Shown: in pieces, positions 1 to 4,302 of the stretch
Numbering within the stretch: the first letter of the stretch is position 1
Layout of the letters: every line of letters begins with the position of its first letter
Source: an uncultured bacterium
GTDB taxonomy: Bacteria > Actinomycetota > Coriobacteriia > Coriobacteriales > Coriobacteriaceae
Direction: 5' to 3'
DNA: 6,656 bases
NCBI GenBank assembly: GCA_905215835.1
Contig: CAJMRR010000115.1
Span: 1-6,656, forward strand
Position numbers and translations under genes: made by a program
Notes under the pieces: generated by a model
Told to the model about the DNA's origin: nothing
Seen by the model: the letters and a program-made list of their open reading frames with translations, nothing else
Databases searched by the model: none

Positions 1-795
1 GGCGCTGCCGTGCAAGGCTTTCTGACTGGCTATCAGACCATGGACCTGCTCGCGTCGCTCGCCTTCGGCATCATCATCGCCGAGACCATCCACGAGCTGG
101 GCGTTACCGATGACAAGCGCGTGGCCTTTGAGATTTCCCGCTCCGGTGTGATCGCCGGTGTGCTCATGGCCGTCATCTACTGCGGCCTGGCGCTTGCCGG
201 CATGCAGCTCGGCACGGTCATGCCCGATGCCACTAACGGCGCCGCCATCCTCGCCCGCTCTGCCTCCATGCACTTTGGCCTTGTCGGCACGGTCGTGGTC
301 TTTGCGATCTTTTTCCTCGCCTGCATGAACGTGTGCATCGGCCTCATCAGCTGCTGCTCGCGTTACTTCTGCGAGACGTATGTGGTCGAAGGAGGAGCTG
401 AGGCTTCCGAGGAGGCTATGCGCCGTCCCTTTGCGATTCTCGCCTTTGTGTTCGCAGCGTTTTCGTGTGTGCTCTCCAACGTGGGCCTCGACATGATCCT
501 CATGTTCTCGGTGCCCATGCTCAACGCTCTGTATCCCGTCGCCATCGTGCTGGTGCTTATGGGCCTGGTGCATGGTTTTTGCGATGCGCATCCGCAGGTG
601 TGGGTTTGGGTCGGCGGCGTGGTCGCGGTGCAGAGCGTAATCACTTCGGTCCGCGATGCGTTCTTTGCTGGCGCGTGGCTGCCGTTCGATGCGTTGCCGC
701 TGGCAGATATCGGTGCTGCGTGGGCACCGGTTGCTGTGGCGGCGTTTGTGATCGGTCTGGTTCATAGCCAGTTTGTCACACATTCGAGGAGCTAG
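1..795 (+). CDS. brnQ: Branched-chain amino acid carrier BrnQ (LIVCS family), 5' end missing
   Basis: This is the C-terminal 264 residues of an integral membrane carrier. The LIVCS family takes up leucine, isoleucine and valine in symport with Na+ or H+ across the cytoplasmic membrane. The visible part opens with the family-typical stretch GFLTGYQTMDLLASLAFG, followed by a helix and the loop around HELGVTDDKR. About six further hydrophobic segments alternate with short polar loops, and the protein ends in a short polar tail. Full family members have about 430-450 residues, so roughly 170 N-terminal residues lie upstream of the window. The frame is open from base 1; the GTG at 10 is internal and not the real start. 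The TAG stop is only 11 bases before the -35 box of the tRNA promoter, and no clear terminator separates them, so some readthrough into the tRNA genes is possible. The family call is from recognised motifs; substrate specificity is inferred. Confidence 0.88.
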   Translation, partial: GAAVQGFLTGYQTMDLLASLAFGIIIAETIHELGVTDDKRVAFEISRSGVIAGVLMAVIYCGLALAGMQLGTVMPDATNGAAILARSASMHFGLVGTVVVFAIFFLACMNVCIGLISCCSRYFCETYVVEGGAEASEEAMRRPFAILAFVFAAFSCVLSNVGLDMILMFSVPMLNALYPVAIVLVLMGLVHGFCDAHPQVWVWVGGVVAVQSVITSVRDAFFAGAWLPFDALPLADIGAAWAPVAVAAFVIGLVHSQFVTHSRS

Positions 796-806
796 GGTTT
801 CTGCGC

Positions 807-835
807 TTGCACAGGCGGGAAGTCTCCCCTATAAT
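807..835 (+). promoter_or_regulatory. Sigma-70-type promoter of the tRNA-Pro/tRNA-Gly operon
   Basis: A -35 box TTGCAC (807-812) and a perfect -10 box TATAAT (830-835) are separated by 17 bases. Transcription would start near 842, about 45 bases before tRNA-Pro. The near-consensus boxes and optimal spacing fit a highly expressed stable-RNA operon. Confidence 0.85.
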
Positions 836-886
836 TTCCTTCGCTTTGGGACACGCAAGGTTTATGCCTTAGCTGCTCAACACCTT

Positions 887-963
887 CGGGACGTGGCGCA
901 GTTTGGTAGCGCGCCTGCTTTGGGAGCAGGATGTCGCAGGTTCAAATCCTGTCGTCCCGACCA
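887..963 (+). tRNA. tRNA-Pro (anticodon UGG)
   Basis: A complete 77-nt cloverleaf. The acceptor stem CGGGACG (887-893) pairs with CGTCCCG (953-959), followed by discriminator A and an encoded CCA. The D stem is GCGC on each side of a loop containing TTGGTA. The anticodon stem CCTGC/GCAGG holds the loop TTTGGGA, giving anticodon TGG at 921-923. The T arm contains the canonical GGTTCAAATCC. It decodes proline CCN codons and is co-transcribed with the tRNA-Gly six bases downstream. Confidence 0.97.
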
Positions 964-969
964 TATCTT

Positions 970-1043
970 GCGGGCGTAGTTCAATGGTAGAACCCCAGCC
1001 TTCCAAGCTGATGACGCGGGTTCGATTCCCGTCGCCCGCTCCA
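970..1043 (+). tRNA. tRNA-Gly (anticodon UCC)
   Basis: A complete 74-nt cloverleaf. The acceptor stem GCGGGCG (970-976) pairs with CGCCCGC (1033-1039), followed by discriminator T and an encoded CCA. The D loop contains TTCAATGGTA. The anticodon loop CTTCCAA gives TCC, and the top pair of the anticodon stem is mismatched. The T arm reads GGGTTCGATTCCC. It decodes GGA/GGG glycine codons. It is the last gene of the tRNA unit before the terminator and lies about 70 bases from the repeat-bounded cassette. Confidence 0.97.
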
Positions 1044-1054
1044 TAGGATAGATG

Positions 1055-1090
1055 AATGGCTCTGATTCCTTTTGGGACCAGAGTCATTTT
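1055..1090 (+). terminator. Intrinsic terminator of the tRNA operon
   Basis: A 10-bp stem pairs AATGGCTCTG (1055-1064) with CAGAGTCATT (1079-1088) with one G-T wobble. It is extended by an inner TTCC/GGGA stem closing a TTTT loop, and the 3' arm runs into TTTT. This is a normal rho-independent end for the two-tRNA transcript. Confidence 0.8.
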
Positions 1091-1111
1091 CATATACATG
1101 TCGGGACCCCA

Positions 1112-1204
1112 CATCCCCTCTTGAGTTGCGGTGAAATACGGACTGTTTTTTGGCTTTTATGGCCCATGTAGTCCGTATTTCACCGCAACTATTTGTAAGG
1201 TTGG
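1112..1204 (+). repeat. Left 93-bp palindromic repeat unit, inverted relative to 2393-2484
   Basis: The unit runs from CATCCCCTC to AAGGTTGG. Its arms 1124-1144 and 1170-1190 are perfect 21-bp reverse complements sharing the core GTTGCGGTGAAATACGGACT; the loop between them holds a T6 run and a small GGC/GCC stem. The whole unit recurs in reverse orientation at 2393-2484, with identity by eye of roughly 85 percent over its full length, including unpaired flanks. It is therefore a repeat family and not just a hairpin. No U-tract follows the 3' arm, so it does not look like an ordinary intrinsic terminator. Confidence 0.9.
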
Positions 1205-1354
1205 ATTTTGATGCCGTTGGGAGGGTCGTAGTGACCGTCTACCGAGAGTGGAAATATTTTCTGAAGCTCTGACCTGCGACGTCAAGTTTTTGGTCAGCTT
1301 TTGGCAAGGCCTGCGGACGGAAGCATACGATAGCGTAATGGTATTCTCTCCGCC
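1205..1354 (+). promoter_or_regulatory. Intergenic region upstream of the cassette gene, with a weak candidate promoter
   Basis: This 150-base stretch lies between the left repeat and the cassette gene. The only promoter-like pair found is TTGGCA (1301-1306) with TACGAT (1326-1331), but the 19-base spacer is long. No good Shine-Dalgarno precedes the gene. A seven-codon frame (ATG at 1338, stop TGA at 1356-1358) ends in TGATG, overlapping the ATG at 1358. This could allow translational coupling or could be chance. Confidence 0.3.
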
Positions 1355-2377
1355 GTGATGGTTATGGGGTTGGCCATGCTCGATAAAGGCAAACATTTTC
1401 CTCAGTCATATGCAAGGATGCTATTCTCGGTCCTTGGAATTCATCAAGATGGACAGCTGCTTATAACAATTGATCCTTGGGATGAACGCCGTGCTCGCGA
1501 GCTTATGCAGGAAGAGCTCATGCTTCGTCTTTACAACCATGTGTATGCGGATCCGGTCTATTGGAATAATCTTGGGGTTGAAGATCGCATCTTTCAGTTG
1601 GCATCCGCTATTGCGGTCGTTGAACCGGATGCTGTGTTTTGCGGATCGACGGCAGCGCTGCTCTACGGCATCGGCTCGGCGTATACGCTTCTGGATAAAG
1701 TGCAAGTGCTGCTGCCACGGTCTACAAGGCGCGATACATATGAGTTCGTTGAGTATCGTCGATGGCGCCCGGGCGAGGTATGGCGTCTCGGCCCGTTTAC
1801 GCTTACAGACCCCTATCGGACGGTGGTCGATATTGCCCGCACGAGTGCATTTCGGTATGCGCTTGGCTACGTCGATGGATTGGCTCGTGAGTGCGATGTT
1901 GACCGCGAGGAGCTGCGTGCGTATGCACAGGCCAATTGTCGCGGTTTGCATGGCATCTCCCGTGCGTTTGGCGTGTTCGAATATATGGACGGAAGGTCGG
2001 ATAACGGGGGAGAGTCCGAGGCGCGAGCGGCAATGATCCTTGCAGGCGTCGTTGCGCCCGAGCTTCAGGTTGAGATTGATCGGCCAGGAAACGCCTGCTA
2101 TTATCTGGCAGATTATGGTCGGCAGATGCCAGATGGGTCATGGATGTTGGCAGAGCTTCATGGTTTGGGTAAGTTTGAGGATGAAACTCAAAAAGATTCG
2201 GAACATGCTGCGGCAAAAACCTATCGAGCCGCCTTATTGCGCGATGCGAACTTGCGTGCCATGGGTCATAACGTCATTCATTTCAAGCTATCGGACGCCT
2301 ACGACGTAGAATCGTTCGGTGCCATGATGCGCGGTTACGGCATTCCGACAACAAAACCCTACGCCGACTCCCGATAG
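1355..2377 (+). CDS. AbiEi-like / DUF559 (Vsr-like nuclease fold) protein inside a repeat-bounded cassette
   Basis: 340 codons from GTG 1355; ATG codons at 1358, 1364 and 1376 are alternative starts and no ribosome site decides between them. Residues 60-110 (RLYNHVYADPVYW, then VFCGSTAALLYGI) and 152-178 (DPYRTVVDIARTSAFRYALG) resemble the AbiEi-type antitoxin domain of many actinobacterial proteins, without the usual N-terminal winged helix. Residues 218-315 resemble a DUF559/Vsr-like PD-(D/E)XK domain: GGESEAR, LADYG, AELHGLGKF, then LRDANLRAMGHNVIHF. E220, D253, E267 and K273 are plausible active-site residues. Proteins of this architecture are common orphans of unproven function. Codon and base use look more A+T-rich than in fdhF. 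The gene sits alone between two inverted repeats, ending 15 bases before the right one. It may be a defence or antitoxin-like regulator, a nuclease linked to the repeats, or cargo. The family assignment is from remembered motif patterns, not a search. Confidence 0.6.
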   Translation: MMVMGLAMLDKGKHFPQSYARMLFSVLGIHQDGQLLITIDPWDERRARELMQEELMLRLYNHVYADPVYWNNLGVEDRIFQLASAIAVVEPDAVFCGSTAALLYGIGSAYTLLDKVQVLLPRSTRRDTYEFVEYRRWRPGEVWRLGPFTLTDPYRTVVDIARTSAFRYALGYVDGLARECDVDREELRAYAQANCRGLHGISRAFGVFEYMDGRSDNGGESEARAAMILAGVVAPELQVEIDRPGNACYYLADYGRQMPDGSWMLAELHGLGKFEDETQKDSEHAAAKTYRAALLRDANLRAMGHNVIHFKLSDAYDVESFGAMMRGYGIPTTKPYADSR

Positions 2378-2392
2378 CGAAATCGTTCGCAG

Positions 2393-2484
2393 CCAACCTT
2401 CAATATGTTGCGGTGAAATACGGACTGTTGAGGCCTTTAAAGGCATAAAACAGTCCGTATTTCACCGCAACTTAGGAGGGGATG
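2393..2484 (-). repeat. Right 92-bp palindromic repeat unit, reverse copy of 1112-1204
   Basis: Read on the minus strand it begins CATCCCCTC and ends AAGGTTGG, as in the left copy. The arms 2407-2429 and 2449-2471 are perfect 23-bp reverse complements, with a palindromic GCCTTTAAAGGC between them. Over the outer 46 bases the two copies differ at about four positions; differences cluster in the loop (about seven) and the inner flank. The outer edge is 3 bases from the stop codon of the PIN gene, and the inner edge is 15 bases after the stop of the cassette gene. Confidence 0.9.
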
Positions 2485-2487
2485 GGG

Positions 2488-2964
2488 TTAGCTGCGGGGG
2501 CGGTGGCGGAGCTTGTCGATGGTGGAGTCGGTGCTTCGGCTGCGGGCTTCGGCGGCGCGGTCGCGGGCGTCGGCAGCGGTTTGACGCTTGCGGCGGTAGT
2601 CGATCATGCCTTGGATGATGGGCTTGCCAAAGCTCACGACATCATCGTTGTAGATGGCGGTTCGGGCTGCGAGGAGGCAGTCGGTAAAGTCCATATGCGT
2701 TTTGCCGAACAGTTTGATGGCAAGGGCGACAACGGTGGGCTCGTCGACCATGACGTCATCGAGCAGCCTTTTCATGGCCGCAGCAATCTCAACGCGGGGA
2801 ACCTTATAGACGTCTCGCAGTGTGACCACGACGCGCGTGATGATTTCGGGGTAGACGCGAGCGGTGCGCGTGGCGATGACCTTGGCGGCGCGCGGTGAAA
2901 GAACTTCGTCGTCGTCAAGCAGGTAGCGCAGGATGACGGTCTCGTCGATGATGGTGCTACTCAT
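2488..2964 (-). CDS. PIN-domain toxin of a RelB/PIN toxin-antitoxin pair, with altered active site
   Basis: 158 residues. The N-terminus IIDETVILRYLLDDDE matches the first strand and helix of VapC-like PIN ribonucleases (usually IvDTNvilRyLl). Residues 38-60 match the second motif region (TLRDVYKVPRVEI) and 92-100 the third (DFTDCLLAA). PIN toxins cleave RNA with Mg2+ held by three or four acidic residues. D7 and D95 are present. The acid usually found in helix 2 (the E of AElvyVL in relatives) appears to be R44, with E40 nearby, and the final D of the usual SFDK motif is glycine in SFGKPI (111-116). Residues 123-158 form a charged, Arg-rich tail beyond the usual PIN end. The start ATG at 2964 overlaps the antitoxin stop by 8 bases, implying translational coupling. 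Catalytic activity is uncertain; the fold and pair assignment are fairly secure. Confidence 0.82.
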   Translation of the reverse strand: MSSTIIDETVILRYLLDDDEVLSPRAAKVIATRTARVYPEIITRVVVTLRDVYKVPRVEIAAAMKRLLDDVMVDEPTVVALAIKLFGKTHMDFTDCLLAARTAIYNDDVVSFGKPIIQGMIDYRRKRQTAADARDRAAEARSRSTDSTIDKLRHRPRS

Positions 2965-3280
2965 GGATATCTACTTCCTCGGGGCCCAAAATCGAATCGT
3001 CACTTTCTGTGGCAAGGTATTCAATCCAGGCATTGCGCTCCTCGGCGCGGCGATTGGGGTCACCATATGCTTTGAGCGATTCATAGGCGGCGGTGCCGTC
3101 CTTTGAGCGCACGGCGACCGGCTGAAAGGGGAGTTTGCGCATCAAAATGCTTTGCGCGACAAATAAACGGACAGCCTCGGCGAGCGATGTGCCCATGGCG
3201 TCGTAAAGACGCTCGGCATGCTGCTTGTCTTCCTCGCGAATGCGCACCTGCAGGATGGCTCTATTTTTAGTCGATGACAT
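2957..3280 (-). CDS. RelB/DinJ-family ribbon-helix-helix antitoxin
   Basis: 107 residues from ATG 3280, chosen because AAGGGGG (3293-3287) lies at correct spacing and because the upstream in-frame ATG at 3346 has no such site. Residues 8-50 (RAILQVRIREEDK, then MGTSLAEAVRLFVAQSILMRKLPF) match the RelB/DinJ pattern of a DNA-binding strand followed by two helices ending in a Pro-Phe turn. The acidic C-terminal part (ESDDSILGPEEVDIHE) would bind and block the toxin. It is expected to repress its own operon together with the toxin; an inverted repeat brackets the promoter upstream. The pairing of a RelB-type antitoxin with a PIN toxin, and not with RelE, is known in anaerobic bacteria. Confidence 0.88.
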   Translation of the reverse strand: MSSTKNRAILQVRIREEDKQHAERLYDAMGTSLAEAVRLFVAQSILMRKLPFQPVAVRSKDGTAAYESLKAYGDPNRRAEERNAWIEYLATESDDSILGPEEVDIHE

Positions 3281-3335
3281 CACTGGCCCCCTTAATGAGC
3301 GTGCAATATAGTCGGTCAAATGCGGCATGTGCCGA

Positions 3336-3377
3336 TACTTGAGCATCTTATAACGATTACTTTATTTCGCTCAAGTA
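3336..3377 (-). promoter_or_regulatory. Promoter and candidate operator of the toxin-antitoxin operon
   Basis: On the minus strand, TTGAGC (3374-3369) and TATAAG (3352-3347) form a -35/-10 pair with a 16-base spacer, placing the start near 3340. A perfect 9-bp inverted repeat, TACTTGAGC (3336-3344) and GCTCAAGTA (3369-3377), brackets this promoter. One arm covers the -35 box and the other the start point. The centre-to-centre distance is 33 bases, about three helical turns. This fits autoregulation by ribbon-helix-helix dimers; binding is inferred. Confidence 0.55.
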
Positions 3378-3592
3378 AATAACCATTAACACGAATACAA
3401 GCGTAGTACATCCAAAATGAGAGCGCGTAAAAATCTCAGAGGTGTACGCATGTAATACACTCACCTTTATAGCTTCTAGAGAATAATTCCAACCTGCCAA
3501 AACCCCTGCAATACACCCGTATTGCAGGGCCTATGCTCAAGTTTGCCACCTGCAACTGCGTATATTTAGTCTGTATATCGTTGGAGGAACTC
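3378..3592. other. Intergenic region between the divergent toxin-antitoxin and formate operons
   Basis: No credible gene is seen. It holds an A+T-rich stretch, an imperfect hairpin at 3440-3466 (AGGTG/CACCT with an inner GTGTA/TACAC), the motif TGTAATACACTC at 3451-3462, the strong palindrome listed separately, and GGAGG near 3583 with no start codon at a suitable distance. The formate operon promoter must lie here or just downstream, but no -35/-10 pair is convincing. Confidence 0.5.
3504..3529. promoter_or_regulatory. Perfect 11-bp-stem palindrome upstream of the formate operon
   Basis: CCCTGCAATAC and GTATTGCAGGG flank a four-base ACCC centre. On the plus strand no T-run follows. On the minus strand a short TTTT follows, so a weak terminator reading away from the formate operon is possible. 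The half-site TGCAATAC also appears as TGTAATAC at 3451-3458, giving three related half-sites. An operator for a regulator of the formate genes is the preferred but unproven reading. Confidence 0.45.
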
Positions 3593-3683
3593 TATCGAAG
3601 CGCCTGTTTCGCCGCATGCGCTCGATACGCCGATGCCGGACCACGGGCGGTCCGGGGCAACGTCGACAGGGTCTCTCCGGCAT
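3593..3683 (+). promoter_or_regulatory. Structured 5' leader of hydN-fdhF with mutually exclusive stems (candidate RNA switch)
   Basis: Three stems are visible. The first pairs TATCGA with TCGATA and GCGC with GCGC (3593-3603 with 3618-3627, one bulged A). The second is a perfect hairpin, CCGGACC (3636-3642) with GGTCCGG (3649-3655). The third pairs ATGCCGG (3633-3639) with CCGGCAT (3677-3683). The second and third share 3636-3639, so they exclude each other. The third stem ends 7 bases before the hydN ribosome site AGGAGGG (3691-3697). Upstream of a molybdopterin enzyme operon, a Moco-sensing or other riboswitch is conceivable, but no known class was recognised with confidence. Confidence 0.4.
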
Positions 3684-3707
3684 GGGATTCAGGAGGGAGT
3701 GAACAAC

Positions 3708-4226
3708 ATGGGCAATAAACGAGTCGTGGCCGATTCTTCACGCTGCATTGGGTGCCAAACCTGTATGGCGGCGTGCATCGAGGCACACGATATTCCCGGC
3801 AACATCGCCGCACCTCGCTTGCGCGTAACGCGCACCTACGAGATTTCCGCGCCGGTGGCATGTCACCACTGCGAGGACGCTCCGTGCGCCAAGGCCTGCC
3901 CTACGGGCGCCTTGTTCTTTGATCCAAAGAACCATCGCATCGGCGTCAACGAGGACAACTGCATCGGCTGCAAGAGCTGCGTCATGGCATGCCCCTTTGG
4001 CGCCGTGAGCGTGGCGACCACGCAGGTCCCCGTCTTGATGGGCGACGTTCGCGTGGGTTCGCAGACCAAGAGCTTCGTGCTCAAGTGCGACCTGTGCGTG
4101 GACCGTCCCGGCGGTCCGGCGTGTGCCGAGGCGTGCCCGACCAAGGGCCTCACCCTGGTGGACGAGGAGCGCCTGGCAGAACTGACTGCCGAGCGTGCCC
4201 GCGCCACCATCGAAAACGAGGCGTAG
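3708..4226 (+). CDS. hydN: HydN-like four-cluster ferredoxin, electron carrier for formate dehydrogenase H
   Basis: 172 residues with 16 cysteines in four sets: C13/16/19/23, C52/55/60/64, C85/88/91/95 and C127/130/139/143. This is the HydN/HycB/DmsB pattern for four [4Fe-4S] clusters. It is close in length to E. coli HydN (175 residues) and shares its arrangement, including CEDAPCA-x-x-CP, CIGCK-x-CV-x-ACP and the late CDLC-x8-CxxACP. It should pass electrons from FdhF to a membrane or soluble partner in the cytoplasm. The start at 3708 is set by AGGAGGG ten bases upstream; an in-frame ATG at 3633 lies inside the structured leader and is disfavoured. It is followed by fdhF after 76 bases, almost certainly in one operon. 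Whether the partner is a hydrogenase cannot be told from this window. Confidence 0.9.
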   Translation: MGNKRVVADSSRCIGCQTCMAACIEAHDIPGNIAAPRLRVTRTYEISAPVACHHCEDAPCAKACPTGALFFDPKNHRIGVNEDNCIGCKSCVMACPFGAVSVATTQVPVLMGDVRVGSQTKSFVLKCDLCVDRPGGPACAEACPTKGLTLVDEERLAELTAERARATIENEA

Positions 4227-4263
4227 GCGGGTGGCCATACAGGCCCAATGATTGTCAAATAAG

Positions 4264-4298
4264 TACCGAGCATTCGGTAGCAGAAATAGGAAGGAGGG
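4264..4298 (+). promoter_or_regulatory. Intercistronic hairpin and strong ribosome site before fdhF
   Basis: TACCGA (4264-4269) and TCGGTA (4274-4279) form a perfect 6-bp stem with a GCAT loop. No T-run follows, so it is more likely a stability or processing element than a terminator. AAGGAGGG (4291-4298) lies 4 bases before the fdhF ATG at 4303. Confidence 0.5.
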
Positions 4299-4302
4299 TG
4301 TC

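Larger units (their letters stand above)
1112..2484 (+). mobile_element. Candidate 1.37-kb cassette: one gene between 92-93 bp inverted palindromic ends
   Basis: Two copies of one repeat face each other around a single gene, giving the size and layout of a small insertion sequence, next to a tRNA gene. No recognisable transposase is present and no convincing direct target duplication is seen outside the ends (left flank GACCCCA, right flank GGGTTAG). The alternative is two independent REP-like repeats that happen to follow the tRNA operon and the PIN gene. Mobility is inferred from structure only. Confidence 0.4.

Noticed and set aside
869..1114. Minus-strand frame with phrases such as GDGNRTRV and TTGFEPATSC
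   Set aside because: It is the antisense translation of the two tRNA genes, a well-known spurious protein pattern.
1112..2484. CRISPR array
   Set aside because: Only two repeat copies, in opposite orientation and separated by a gene. No regular spacers occur anywhere in the window.
1100..2495. Target-site duplication flanking the repeat-bounded cassette
   Set aside because: The immediate flanks (GACCCCA left, GGGTTAG right) share no convincing direct repeat. The short CCCC/GGGG similarity is inverted and may be part of the repeat edge.
2482..2898. Plus-strand frame opposite the PIN gene
   Set aside because: Low-complexity Gly/Val/Ala/Asp translation. The minus strand encodes a recognisable PIN protein coupled to its antitoxin.
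3281..3346. Longer antitoxin start at 3346
   Set aside because: The added 22 residues have no family similarity, overlap the predicted transcription start region, and lack a ribosome site. ATG 3280 has a good one.
3633..3707. Longer hydN start at 3633
   Set aside because: The extension lies in the structured leader and is not ferredoxin-like. AGGAGGG is positioned for 3708.
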